The notes beneath the pieces were generated by a model. The model had not been told where the DNA came from and did not search any database. It saw nothing but the letters and a program-made list of their open reading frames with translations. A program made the translations under genes and the position numbers. A stretch of 64,000 bases of DNA from positions 186,001 to 250,000 of the forward strand of contig NZ_JAHXYR010000004.1 of assembly GCF_019969845.1 (NCBI RefSeq), read 5' to 3'. Origin of the DNA: Sphingobacterium sp. GVS05A. GTDB taxonomy: Bacteria; Bacteroidota; Bacteroidia; Sphingobacteriales; Sphingobacteriaceae. Of this stretch, positions 52,545-62,340 are shown in pieces (positions within the stretch are counted from its first letter, which is position 1; every line of letters begins with the position of its first letter).

Positions 52545-55500
52545 TTAAAATTGCATATTAAGCCCGAACAGGAAATTACGTGTAGTAGGATAAGCAGATA
52601 GTTCTATCCCAGAAGTTAAATTGGGACTACCATCGCCTGCCAATTCTGGCGAGAAACCGCTATACTTGGTGAACATAAATGGATTTTGGGCAGTTACATA
52701 TAATCGTAAGTTAGATTTTGAGCTGTAAAGATTACGGAAAGTATAACCTAATGTGATATTATTGATACGGAAATAACTGCCTGATTCTAGGAAATAACTT
52801 GACGCCCAATAGGCACGCTCCGCACCCGGGTGTACATTATTCGGGTTATCTTTGGTCCATCTTTCTTGAAATGTAGATAATGTCAGGTTTTCCCCCGCAT
52901 CTTGTCTTACACTTTTTAATCCATTATATACTTTATTACCTGCAACGCCATAACCTGATAGATTGAAGTCAATTGCTTTATAATTGATGCCTATATTAAT
53001 CCCGTAAGTCGAAGAAGGTAAGAATGAACCAAAGAATTTTTTATCTCGGGTATCAATTACACCATCACTATTTTGGTCCTTATATTTTAAGTAACCGGGT
53101 TTCGCTGGTCCAAAAGAAGGGTTATTCGCGATATCATTCGCATCCTGAAATACACCAATAGACTCAAACATCCACCAACCATAGATTGGTTGTCCGACAC
53201 GAAGCTGTTTTGTTATTTCTCCATTGTTCAAACTACCTCCTGTTGCGCCATCGTAGGCTGGTTGAACTTCGGTAACTTTATTCTTGTTGTAGGCATAATT
53301 TAGACCAACGGTGTAACTAAAATCGGGACTTATACTTTTATTCCAATTTAAAACAACTTCCACACCTTGGTTTAAGACTTTCGCTCCATGCGCGTAAAAG
53401 TTTTGTTCTGAAGGAGAGGTTAACGTTGGGGTTACATTTAGTATCGTGTTCGTATTTAATTTATGATAGTAGTCAATTGAACCCGACAAGTTATTATTTA
53501 AGAAAGCGAAATCAATACCGGCTCCGGTTTCACGGGTTACTTCCCAGGTGAGGTCTACTGCTGGAGTACCATAGGCACTACCATACACCAAATTCTGTTC
53601 TGGACCAAAGACATAATTGTAATTAGATGCACCTGGACTATTCATGATTGTAGAAACATTAAGTGGAATATCTTGATTCCCTAATTTTCCCCAGTTTCCG
53701 CGAATTTTTAGTAAATTAATCCATGAGGCGTCCTTCATAAATTCCTCATTAGAAATATTCCATCCAAATCCTAGAGAAGGAAATGTTCCCCAATACTTAC
53801 CCGTATTTTTAAATACGCTGGATCCATCTCGACGAATTGTTCCTGTGAAGTAATATCGACTATCATAATTGTATTGTACTCGACCAAAATACGACGCTAA
53901 TGCACGTGGAGTATAATAAGTTTGACGGCTAATCAGTTCGTATTCGTCGGAAGCCAAATCAATGTTCCAATACTGTTCTTGCTCCGGTACACTGTAGCCT
54001 GTTTGGCTATTCATACTGTTAATATCATATTTCTCACGAGACATCCCCACCACAGCTTCGATATTGTGCTTATCAAATGTCTTGTTAAATGTTAGGAAGT
54101 TTTCCCATGACCATCGAAATTGTTCAAGGTTTTCATATTTTAGACTATTATTCGCAAAAGTTATATTCCCGGGCTTTCCATCGGCTTTCTCTTTATAAAA
54201 ATCAGCCTCTGTTTTTAGTGGATTAGCATTAAGATAATTTTCTTTGATGTTTACAAATTGTCTGTCCTTTGAATAAAACTTATTGCCACCAATACGTGAA
54301 TTTATTTTAAGATAGTCGGTAATTTTAAATTCACCTTCAAAGCTACCCTGTAAACGCAAAGTATTTGTCAGTTGATTCTGACGAAGAACTTCATATACCG
54401 GATTCCCCTGGGAGTTTAGATTGCCTAAGCTCTCGCCAGGTGCAGTTTCAATACCAACTATGCCTGTATTGATATTGACACTATTTGTGCCGTATCTTCC
54501 ATTACCATACATTACAGGTACCAACGGTGATTGTCTGTAAGCTGTACTAAATGCACTATATGGTTTTGGCGTAGCTTTGGTTAACGTCAAATTTACATTT
54601 TGACTAAACTTAAGACGATTATTCAATAATTTATAAACATTATTGTTCCGTATCGTATTACGAGTAAATTTTGACCCTTCCAAAATACCGTTTTCAGTAT
54701 AGTTATTTGCAGAGACAAAGTAATCAATCGTTTCTGAGCCCCCGGAAATATTTATCGCATTATTAAAAACGCTACCTGTTTTTAAAATTTCGTCAAACCA
54801 GTCTGTATTTGTAGCTTGTCCTGTTTTTAATCTATAACTACCAGGTTTATTGACTGATTCTAAAAATTCATTCGCAAAAGTGGTGAATTGTTCTGAATTA
54901 GCCATTTTAACACGGTTGAGAATTTTCTTCATTCCCGCAAAGCTTTCATAATTGATATTAACAGTGCCAGCCTTACCTTTTTTTGTTGTAACGATAATCA
55001 CACCATTCGCAGCTCTTAAACCATAGATAGAAGCCGAAGAAGCATCTTTCAACACATCCATTGATTCGATATCCGAAGGGTTGATGTTGTTGATGTCCGT
55101 TTGTGCAATACCATCAACGATATATAATGGATTTCTCCCGCCCAAAGCTGTTCCCAAACCTCTAATAATGACATTTGGAGATGAACCCGGAGCTTCATTG
55201 GCTATAATATTTAATCCCGCCGCTTTACCCTGAATGGATTGCATTGCTGACATCGCAGGCTGTTTGGCAATATCCGAAGATTTCAATGAGCTAATTGATC
55301 CGGTGAGATCGGCTTTTTTCTGCGTACCATAACCGATTACGACAACTTCTTCTAATGCTTTATTTTCATTCTCTAGAAAAACACTTAGTTGCGTTTGGTT
55401 TCCGATGTATACCGTTTGCGTGCGGTAACCTAGAAAATTAAAAACTAATGAATCGGTAGGAGCGGCGTTGATCTGAAATTTCCCCGTTGCGTCGGTTTTT

Positions 55501-55649
55501 GTCGATGCGGTCTTTCCCTTGATACTAATGGTGACCCCAGGCATGGAGATCATGCTGGAGCCATCTTTGACGACTCCCTGGATAGAAGTTTGTCCATAGG
55601 CCACCGAGACGACCATGGATGTCAAAAATAATGCGGATAAATTCCTCAT
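52545..55649 (-). CDS. SusC/RagA family TonB-dependent transporter
   Basis: This 1034-residue outer-membrane receptor has a signal peptide (1-19), a carboxypeptidase-regulatory-like domain (about 22-95; IQGVVKDGSSMISMPGVTIS), the plug domain (LEEVVVIGYGTQKKADLTGS starts it and NPLYIVDGI is within) and a beta-barrel to the end (FLFGLNMQF, terminal Phe). It imports glycan oligosaccharides using the TonB-ExbBD energy system; those genes lie elsewhere. Its promoter region contains a dyad that flanks the -33 box. It is the first gene of the PUL operon. Confidence 0.95.
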   Translation of the reverse strand: MRNLSALFLTSMVVSVAYGQTSIQGVVKDGSSMISMPGVTISIKGKTASTKTDATGKFQINAAPTDSLVFNFLGYRTQTVYIGNQTQLSVFLENENKALEEVVVIGYGTQKKADLTGSISSLKSSDIAKQPAMSAMQSIQGKAAGLNIIANEAPGSSPNVIIRGLGTALGGRNPLYIVDGIAQTDINNINPSDIESMDVLKDASSASIYGLRAANGVIIVTTKKGKAGTVNINYESFAGMKKILNRVKMANSEQFTTFANEFLESVNKPGSYRLKTGQATNTDWFDEILKTGSVFNNAINISGGSETIDYFVSANNYTENGILEGSKFTRNTIRNNNVYKLLNNRLKFSQNVNLTLTKATPKPYSAFSTAYRQSPLVPVMYGNGRYGTNSVNINTGIVGIETAPGESLGNLNSQGNPVYEVLRQNQLTNTLRLQGSFEGEFKITDYLKINSRIGGNKFYSKDRQFVNIKENYLNANPLKTEADFYKEKADGKPGNITFANNSLKYENLEQFRWSWENFLTFNKTFDKHNIEAVVGMSREKYDINSMNSQTGYSVPEQEQYWNIDLASDEYELISRQTYYTPRALASYFGRVQYNYDSRYYFTGTIRRDGSSVFKNTGKYWGTFPSLGFGWNISNEEFMKDASWINLLKIRGNWGKLGNQDIPLNVSTIMNSPGASNYNYVFGPEQNLVYGSAYGTPAVDLTWEVTRETGAGIDFAFLNNNLSGSIDYYHKLNTNTILNVTPTLTSPSEQNFYAHGAKVLNQGVEVVLNWNKSISPDFSYTVGLNYAYNKNKVTEVQPAYDGATGGSLNNGEITKQLRVGQPIYGWWMFESIGVFQDANDIANNPSFGPAKPGYLKYKDQNSDGVIDTRDKKFFGSFLPSSTYGINIGINYKAIDFNLSGYGVAGNKVYNGLKSVRQDAGENLTLSTFQERWTKDNPNNVHPGAERAYWASSYFLESGSYFRINNITLGYTFRNLYSSKSNLRLYVTAQNPFMFTKYSGFSPELAGDGSPNLTSGIELSAYPTTRNFLFGLNMQF

Positions 55650-55700
55650 ATCGTAAAATTTTGGTGTTTGTTTAAAAAATTCAATTGGTTATTCCCACAG

Positions 55701-55747
55701 CAAATATGTTGATGTAGTGCAAACTTGCCAAAATTTAACGTTTGCAC
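55701..55747 (-). promoter_or_regulatory. susC promoter and GTGCAAAC dyad
   Basis: On the minus strand TTTTG (55729-55733), 20-bp spacer, CATATTTG (55701-55708; one mismatch to TAnnTTTG). An 8-bp inverted repeat, GTGCAAAC (55717-55724) and GTTTGCAC (55740-55747), separated by 15 bp, flanks the -33 box. It is a candidate site for the LuxR-type regulator encoded next upstream. Confidence 0.6.
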
Positions 55748-55840
55748 ATCACTACTACACTGTATTTATACTTTCTCAATGTGATTTTGGATTAGTTTTA
55801 ATGTGTTGTTGTTGAGTGTTTTAATGTTTGTTTTTGTTGT

Positions 55841-55881
55841 AAAAAAAGAGCGCTTTAGTGTTGTTTTTACACTAAAGCGCT
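55841..55881 (-). terminator. Intrinsic terminator of the LuxR-type regulator gene
   Basis: A 13-bp perfect stem (55849-55861 with 55869-55881) with a 7-nt loop is followed on the minus strand by seven T residues (55841-55847). It lies 35 bases after the regulator's stop and separates it from the susC promoter. Confidence 0.92.
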
Positions 55882-55915
55882 TGTGTGGTAATGATGTAGT
55901 CTTTGTAGCGAAATT

Positions 55916-58801
55916 TTAACGTTCCAACAGAAATTCGGATAGGTTTTTATCTGTTGGTATGCCCAGTTTTTTCCGCAAACGGTAGCGTCTGATCTCTACA
56001 CCTCGCGTACTGATGTTGAGTAACGAAGCAATCTCTTTACTGGACATATTGAGCCGTAAATAAGCACATAGTTTTAGATCATTGGGAACGAGATCTGGAA
56101 ATTCATGCTTTAATTTTTTAAAGAAATTTTCATGTGATTCATTGAAACTTTTCTCAAAAATATGCCAGTCGCGATCGTCGTTATGCGCGTCTTCGATTAG
56201 CTTATTTATTTTTTTCAATTCCTCAGAACTGAGTTTGTTTCCTTCTGCATCTTTGAGCTGTTTGAGTTCATCATGTAGATTATTCAACATTTCATTTTTA
56301 TAAACGATATTGAGCGCAGCATTGGCCAGCTCCTTGTTCTTTAGGCTGAGCTGAGCTTCTAACTGTTGGTTCTTTAATTTAATCCATTCCTTCTCCTGTT
56401 GTTCGGCATCTCTTTCCAATGCAACTTTCTTTTCTTCTAGCCATTTTCGCTTTGCTTGAAACTGTCTTTTTCTTTCTCGTTGGAGATTGAAATTATAAAT
56501 AAAATAAATCAATCCCGTAACCATCAAGATATAGCAGATTTTTGCCCACCATGATAGGTACCAGGGATATTTAATTGTAAAAGATATTGTCTGTATTTCC
56601 GAAGTCAGGCCGGTATTGGTTCTAGCTCTTATCTTAATTTCGAAATGCCCATAAGGTAGGTTTGTGAAATCTTGATAAGCTGTTTCACTCCAGTCCGACC
56701 ATTTATCTGAATAACCTTCTAAGTAATACTGATATTGTAAGGGGGAAGAAGAGTAATAGGGGCTTGAGAAACTCACCCTGAGGTTATTCTCGGATGAAGC
56801 CAACTTAAGATCTCCATTTGGTATGATTGTTTCTCCGGTTGTGAGATTGGTCAATTGCGCAATCTGGGGCGGGGGCAATACGTATTTATGATCTTGACCT
56901 GAATTCCGATAAATGGCAAAACCATCATCTAATCCGATGAGATAATAATGATTTTCGATCGGTAGGATGTTTTCATAATTACTCATCATACGATCTTGCA
57001 AAGGGCTGAGCAGATTGGAATCTATTTTAAGCTTTCCTTTGCTATCAAAATCTACCTTGGCGATTTTTGTTTTCTGGATAAACCAATAGCTGTTGGTATT
57101 GATCGGGATGACCTTATTTGAATTTTTATAACTTCCTAACGCATTATTTAATTCGCTTGCATAACTAAAGCGTTTGACGATATTATCAAACTGCATGAAT
57201 CCACTGTCAGTCGCAAAAACAAGATTGTTTTCTAATGTGTAAATGCCTGTAAATCTTCTTTTGGAAGCAAGACTATCTTGCTTCGATGTAAATTGAATTT
57301 GTGCTTGTTGAAAGCTTGGGTCAAGACCGATCAGCTGCACTTGTCCCCAATCTCCAATCCAGAATGAATGATTGTCTTTTTGGGCGAGGAATCGAACAGG
57401 TTCCTTAATCGAGGAAAATTGCTGTGCAAATCGAAGCTGCATATCATCAAATACGAACTTTGATAGTCCAGTATAATTTCCCTGAAGAATATTCTTTGTA
57501 CCGAATATAGGTTTGAATATCCAACCGCCCGTAATTTTGGAAATCTTTTCCAATTTACCGTCAACCAGTTTAAAGGTTCCTTCGTTATGGCCGCAGATCA
57601 GTTCTGCACCAAATATGGCCAATGTCCAGACCTGACCATTTGAATTGGGAACCTGAACAAAATCTAAGGAATTATAATTGTTTAATCCCTTCCATTCGCT
57701 AACGAATAAGCCCTTATTTGTCCCTAAGTAAATTTTTCCCTGATAGATAATTGACGTATATACCGTGCCGATTTTACCTACAAAATCGGTATAAAAAGAC
57801 AAAGAAGAGTTGATTTCAATGCGGTCAATCCCATTGTCCAACCCTACCCAGATATTCTGTTGTTTATCTTTTGCAATGCTGAGTACAGTATTGTTCTGTA
57901 GTCCGTTATTTTTATTGATATGTTGGACTACTTCTCCATTTTTATTAATAATAATTACGCCATTTTGAATGGTTCCAAACGCATACTGCCCTCCAAATAA
58001 ATAGATACCGTTATTGATTTGGGATTGACTTAGTATTGGATTAGCGGGAATTGACCATGTTCGGATGTTTCCGTTGGAATCCATAAGATAGAGCCCGTGA
58101 TGGGCTGTAGCAATAATTGAATTATTTTTATCAAATGGTAATATTGCCAGTACATTTTTGTCTTTAAGGATCTCCTTGCCTGGTACAGGTACTAATTTGT
58201 TCGCTTTGAATTCATGTAGGCCACTTGGGAGCTGTTCAAAAAACAGTTGATCGTTGAGTTGATGCGGAAATAAAAAAGGCTCACCTTTAGCCGTAAGTGG
58301 CCTAATTGTATTATTCTCCCATATATAGGCTTTGGAGAAAGTATGAAAAAATACACGATGATCTTCAACGATAATTTTCCATATTTCCTCGTTTGGAAAA
58401 TAAGTCTTGTCTTTAACCAGCTTGGAAAGGCTATGATAACTCATCTCTCCAAAAGCCTTTGAAGTCCAATAGCCAAATTCTCCTCGTCCACCGGTGTATA
58501 CTTTTCCCGTTTTATCAACAGCTACACTGCGGACGGTCGAGTGGTTTGGGAGTGGGTACATGCGCCAGTATTGTCCATCAAACCGCAATAAGCCTTCTGT
58601 ATTGGCACTGTAGATTCGTCCTTCCTGATCAATAGCCAATGACCAGTTTTGATTTCCCGCTTTGTATTGGCTTTTCTTGTATTGCTTTACAAAAGGTGTG
58701 CCTGTAGGTATAATTGTCTGACAATAGCCCGTATTCATACAAAGAGCAAAAAAAGCACAAAACCAAAAGATATAGGCTATGCTATATTTTTTTGAGACCA
58801 T
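55916..58801 (-). CDS. Membrane-spanning beta-propeller/Y_Y_Y sensor with LuxR-type HTH
   Basis: The 961-residue protein has a signal peptide (about 1-28), a large beta-propeller sensor of many blades (about 35-650; NQNWSLAIDQEGRIYSANTE, LSIAKDKQQNIWVGLDNGI), a Y_Y_Y domain (YQYYLEGYSDKWSDWSE, FEIKIRARTNTG), one membrane segment (about 748-771), a long coiled coil (about 772-870) and a C-terminal LuxR-like HTH (about 908-961; MSSKEIASLLNISTRGVEIR). Unlike the hybrid two-component regulators of other PULs it has no kinase or receiver, so it should bind DNA while sitting in the inner membrane. It is upstream of the PUL and probably activates it when it binds an oligosaccharide. Confidence 0.92.
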   Translation of the reverse strand: MVSKKYSIAYIFWFCAFFALCMNTGYCQTIIPTGTPFVKQYKKSQYKAGNQNWSLAIDQEGRIYSANTEGLLRFDGQYWRMYPLPNHSTVRSVAVDKTGKVYTGGRGEFGYWTSKAFGEMSYHSLSKLVKDKTYFPNEEIWKIIVEDHRVFFHTFSKAYIWENNTIRPLTAKGEPFLFPHQLNDQLFFEQLPSGLHEFKANKLVPVPGKEILKDKNVLAILPFDKNNSIIATAHHGLYLMDSNGNIRTWSIPANPILSQSQINNGIYLFGGQYAFGTIQNGVIIINKNGEVVQHINKNNGLQNNTVLSIAKDKQQNIWVGLDNGIDRIEINSSLSFYTDFVGKIGTVYTSIIYQGKIYLGTNKGLFVSEWKGLNNYNSLDFVQVPNSNGQVWTLAIFGAELICGHNEGTFKLVDGKLEKISKITGGWIFKPIFGTKNILQGNYTGLSKFVFDDMQLRFAQQFSSIKEPVRFLAQKDNHSFWIGDWGQVQLIGLDPSFQQAQIQFTSKQDSLASKRRFTGIYTLENNLVFATDSGFMQFDNIVKRFSYASELNNALGSYKNSNKVIPINTNSYWFIQKTKIAKVDFDSKGKLKIDSNLLSPLQDRMMSNYENILPIENHYYLIGLDDGFAIYRNSGQDHKYVLPPPQIAQLTNLTTGETIIPNGDLKLASSENNLRVSFSSPYYSSSPLQYQYYLEGYSDKWSDWSETAYQDFTNLPYGHFEIKIRARTNTGLTSEIQTISFTIKYPWYLSWWAKICYILMVTGLIYFIYNFNLQRERKRQFQAKRKWLEEKKVALERDAEQQEKEWIKLKNQQLEAQLSLKNKELANAALNIVYKNEMLNNLHDELKQLKDAEGNKLSSEELKKINKLIEDAHNDDRDWHIFEKSFNESHENFFKKLKHEFPDLVPNDLKLCAYLRLNMSSKEIASLLNISTRGVEIRRYRLRKKLGIPTDKNLSEFLLER

Positions 58802-58876
58802 CTAACACCTCGCTTTAAATTAATTTGAAAAGCAATATATAGATTTTATCGCAAAAGGGAGAATACCTACAGCAGA

Positions 58877-58898
58877 TGAATGTCATTATAGACATTCA
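58877..58898. promoter_or_regulatory. Palindromic site, 8-bp arms
   Basis: TGAATGTC and GACATTCA are separated by ATTATA. It lies between divergent genes, near the regulator's start, and could be an operator; the protein that binds it is unknown. Confidence 0.5.
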
Positions 58899-59020
58899 AG
58901 CTTGTTTTTTTGACCTAAAAGTCGAAATCGTTTTCGCATTTTTAATAGCCCAATTCATTGAAGGCTACTCGTTTTTTAATTACCTTGGAAACAAATAACC
59001 AAACAAAAGACGACTATGAC

Positions 59021-59048
59021 TTGATCAAATCTTTGAAAATTAGATTTG
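59021..59048 (+). promoter_or_regulatory. Probable promoter of susC-2
   Basis: TAGATTTG (59041-59048) is an exact match to TAnnTTTG, with TTG at 59021-59023 and a 17-bp spacer, shorter than the 20 bp of other promoters here. It would give a leader of about 70 bases. Confidence 0.55.
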
Positions 59049-59122
59049 GATTCAAACGAATTGCTCAAGGAGTGAATCCATCAATTTAAAACGTAAACCC
59101 CAAAACACTAAACAGTAAAATT

Positions 59123-62100
59123 ATGAAATCAAAGCTTTTCAGAAGAGGGCCCTGTGCGCTTATTCCCTATGCTTCCATGGCAATATTTTTGTCACCGGGA
59201 TTATCATTGGGGACCACTAAGGGCGAAAACAGAGGTATCTATTATCAAATTAATCAGGAAGAATCAGAAATCAGAGGTAAGGTTGTCAACAAAGACAATT
59301 CTCCCTTGCAGGGAGTTTCTATAAGCGTGAAGGGAGTCCCCGGCCGGAGTACACAGACTAACGATAAAGGTGAGTTTATGTTAAAGGTACCTGCGAATGC
59401 AACATTAACTTTTTCTTCCGTTGGTTACGCTGGGCAAGAAATTAAACTTGGGGCGAATCAAAAGACGGTACAGCTCACCTTACAATCGAATGAGTCAGTT
59501 ATGGATGAGGTCGTTGTCGTGGGCTATGGAACACAACGAAAAAGTGATTTAACAGGTTCCGTGTCTTCCATTAATGCGAATCAAATTAATGCATTTCCAT
59601 TGGCAGGTACTGCACAAGCATTACAGGGGAGAGCCCCTGGGGTCTCAGTGACCAGCACAAATGGAGAACCCGGTAAAACTCCTCGTGTTCGGATTAGGGG
59701 TGGTAGTTCCATCAATGCGAGTAGTGATCCATTGTATGTGGTTGATGGCTTTCCCGGTAGTTCGGCCCCTGCTCCCGAAGATGTCGAATCTATCGAAGTG
59801 TTAAAAGACGCTTCTGCAACAGCTATTTATGGCTCTCGTGGTGCCAATGGAGTGATCATGATAACAACGAAAAAAGGACGTTCGGGCAAACCTGTTATTG
59901 AATTAAATAATTCCTTTGCTTCACAGAAAGTAGGGAAGCGCCTTTCGCTATTAAATGCGTCGGAATTTGCCTCTTATATTAACGATACCTATAAGAATGC
60001 TGGGAACAATAATCTACCATTTAAAGATCCTGGATCCCTGGGTGAAGGAACTGATTGGCAGGACCTGATTTTTAGAAATGGAAATCAGTTGAATAATCAA
60101 GTCTCCGTGTCGGGAGGCAGTGACAATATCAGGTATTATACTTCCGTCAGTCATTTTGGACAAAAGGGAACTGTGATCAATTCGGATTTTAGAAGACTTT
60201 CCGGGACTTCAAATTTAGAGATGAAGGTCTCTGATCGCATCAAAATCGGAACAAGACTGCTGTTTAATCGCAATAAATTAAACGGTGTAAGAACACAGGA
60301 AGGAAGTAGCGGAACGACAGGTGCGGGAGTAATCTCCGCAGCCTTGCGCTTTGAACCTACACAGGGAGTTTACGATGATGAAGGAAAATACACCTTGAAG
60401 CAGTTCGGTGACCCGCATGATAATCCGGTAGCTGCTGCTATGGAAAGGAAAAACGAGGTGATTACAGATCTGTTTCAGGGGAATGGATTTGTGGAGTTGG
60501 GAATTCTCAAAAATCTGATCTTTCGTAGCACCTTTGGTGTACAGGTCAGCAATCAACGTACAGGTAATTATGTCTCAAAAGAACTTGTCGAAGGAAGAAA
60601 TTTCGGTGGAGTTGGATCGATCGCGGCACATAAAAATACCAATTTGATTAATGAAAACTTCCTGACATATACGCAAACCATTCGCGAAGACCATAATCTG
60701 AATGCGATGGCTGGTTATTCCTATCAGAGTTCTAGAAATGAAACCTGGCAGGCTAATAATCGAAATTTCATTTCAGACAGCTTTAGCTATTGGAATCTAG
60801 GTGCTGGTTCCAATTATCAAAATGCATCTTCGAATCTTGAAGATTGGGTAATGTCTTCATTTTATGGACGTTTAAACTACAATTACAAAAATCGTTACTT
60901 TATTACTGCTACAGGTAGGTATGATGGTTCTTCGAAGTTTGGTGACAATAATAAATGGGCTTTCTTTCCTTCTGGGGCGCTTGCCTGGAACCTGAGTCAG
61001 GAGCCGTTTATGAAATCGATCGATTGGCTGAGCAATTTAAAATTGCGAACAAGTTATGGCGAAACCGGAAACTCGGAAATTGGTTCCTACCAATCCTTGG
61101 CTAGATTTTCACCTACTTTGACAACAATGGGCGGAAGTCCAGTTAACGCAGTGCGTCCCACGAATGTCGCCAACCCAAATCTGACTTGGGAAACGACCAA
61201 ACAAACAGACGCTGGATTGGATATCGGTATTTTAAAGAGCCGAATCAACCTATCAGTAGACTATTATTACAAAAAAACGATCAATCTCTTGTATCAGGTG
61301 CCACTGCCGCTCTATTCAGGTTTTACTACGGCACTCCAAAATGTGGGAAGTGTACAAAACAAAGGTTGGGAATTTGGTTTGCAGACAACCAATCTCAACG
61401 GTGCCTTCGGATGGAAAACAGATTTTAACATCAGTTTCAATCGCAACAAGATTTTGCAGCTTCCTGGAGGCGAGATTCGATATAATACGATCCCTGGTCA
61501 CATGCTTTCAACGGATTCGCAGCTGCTACGTGAAGGAGAGGTACTCGGCGCATTTTTTGGATGGGTGACAGATGGAATTTATCAGCAGGGCGATGATTTT
61601 AGCGCACAACCAAATAAGAAACCTGGAGATATTCGCTATAAGGATTTATTTGGGCGCGATAAAAATAATCAATTGATAGCCGGTGCAAATGGTGTTGTCA
61701 ATGCCGACGACCGTACGATTATAGGCAATCCAAATCCTGATTTCACCTTCGGTTTTAACAATGATTTTAAGTATAAGAATTTTGATCTGAATATTTTTAT
61801 GCAAGGAAGTTATGGCAATGATATGTTGAACATCACACGAATGGAACTGGACTGGATGGCCGGAAAAGGAAATGCTACAAAGGATGCACTGCGACGCTGG
61901 ACACCCGAAAATACCAATACCGACGTACCAAGGGCAAGCTCAACCAACAATCCCGAAGTTTCCTCGCGCTGGGTAGAAGATGGCTCTTACCTCCGGTTAA
62001 AGAATCTTGCTCTTGGCTATAATTTTTCAGAAAAGTCACTCGAAAAAATTCATTTAAAATATTTAAGAATATATGTCAGTGCACAAAATATATGGACATG

Positions 62101-62224
62101 GACTAACTACACGGGTTTTGATCCTGAAGTAAGCTATCAGGATTCTAACCGAAATGTCGGATTAGATTACATGGGCTACCCCAATATTAAATCCTATACC
62201 CTTGGCTTAAATATAAGGTTTTGA
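59123..62224 (+). CDS. SusC/RagA family TonB-dependent transporter, second system
   Basis: This 1033-residue receptor has an N-terminal signal region (about 1-32), a carboxypeptidase-like domain (IRGKVVNKDNSPLQGVSISV), a plug starting at DEVVVVGYGTQRKSDLTGSV with DPLYVVDGFPG inside it, and a barrel ending GLNIRF. Only a modest match to the first SusC is visible outside these conserved segments, so the substrates probably differ. It pairs with the SusD gene 116 bases downstream, a longer gap than in the first pair, containing a small hairpin (TACCAT-TG-ATGGTA). The locus continues past the window end. Confidence 0.95.
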   Translation: MKSKLFRRGPCALIPYASMAIFLSPGLSLGTTKGENRGIYYQINQEESEIRGKVVNKDNSPLQGVSISVKGVPGRSTQTNDKGEFMLKVPANATLTFSSVGYAGQEIKLGANQKTVQLTLQSNESVMDEVVVVGYGTQRKSDLTGSVSSINANQINAFPLAGTAQALQGRAPGVSVTSTNGEPGKTPRVRIRGGSSINASSDPLYVVDGFPGSSAPAPEDVESIEVLKDASATAIYGSRGANGVIMITTKKGRSGKPVIELNNSFASQKVGKRLSLLNASEFASYINDTYKNAGNNNLPFKDPGSLGEGTDWQDLIFRNGNQLNNQVSVSGGSDNIRYYTSVSHFGQKGTVINSDFRRLSGTSNLEMKVSDRIKIGTRLLFNRNKLNGVRTQEGSSGTTGAGVISAALRFEPTQGVYDDEGKYTLKQFGDPHDNPVAAAMERKNEVITDLFQGNGFVELGILKNLIFRSTFGVQVSNQRTGNYVSKELVEGRNFGGVGSIAAHKNTNLINENFLTYTQTIREDHNLNAMAGYSYQSSRNETWQANNRNFISDSFSYWNLGAGSNYQNASSNLEDWVMSSFYGRLNYNYKNRYFITATGRYDGSSKFGDNNKWAFFPSGALAWNLSQEPFMKSIDWLSNLKLRTSYGETGNSEIGSYQSLARFSPTLTTMGGSPVNAVRPTNVANPNLTWETTKQTDAGLDIGILKSRINLSVDYYYKKTINLLYQVPLPLYSGFTTALQNVGSVQNKGWEFGLQTTNLNGAFGWKTDFNISFNRNKILQLPGGEIRYNTIPGHMLSTDSQLLREGEVLGAFFGWVTDGIYQQGDDFSAQPNKKPGDIRYKDLFGRDKNNQLIAGANGVVNADDRTIIGNPNPDFTFGFNNDFKYKNFDLNIFMQGSYGNDMLNITRMELDWMAGKGNATKDALRRWTPENTNTDVPRASSTNNPEVSSRWVEDGSYLRLKNLALGYNFSEKSLEKIHLKYLRIYVSAQNIWTWTNYTGFDPEVSYQDSNRNVGLDYMGYPNIKSYTLGLNIRF

Positions 62225-62340
62225 CATTACTAAGAACCATCTGAGTACCATTGATGGTAGTTAAATGAAAAATAAATAATTTGGGTGCAGCAATTTTCAG
62301 CTAGATGCTCGAAATAGGCACCTGTTAATAATTCATGCTC

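Larger units (their letters stand above)
58802..59122. other. Divergent intergenic region between regulator and susC-2
   Basis: These 321 bases hold the promoter of susC-2 on the + strand (below) and that of the regulator on the minus strand, for which I see no clear boxes. A dyad TGAATGTC-ATTATA-GACATTCA (58877-58898) is a candidate operator for either. Confidence 0.5.
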
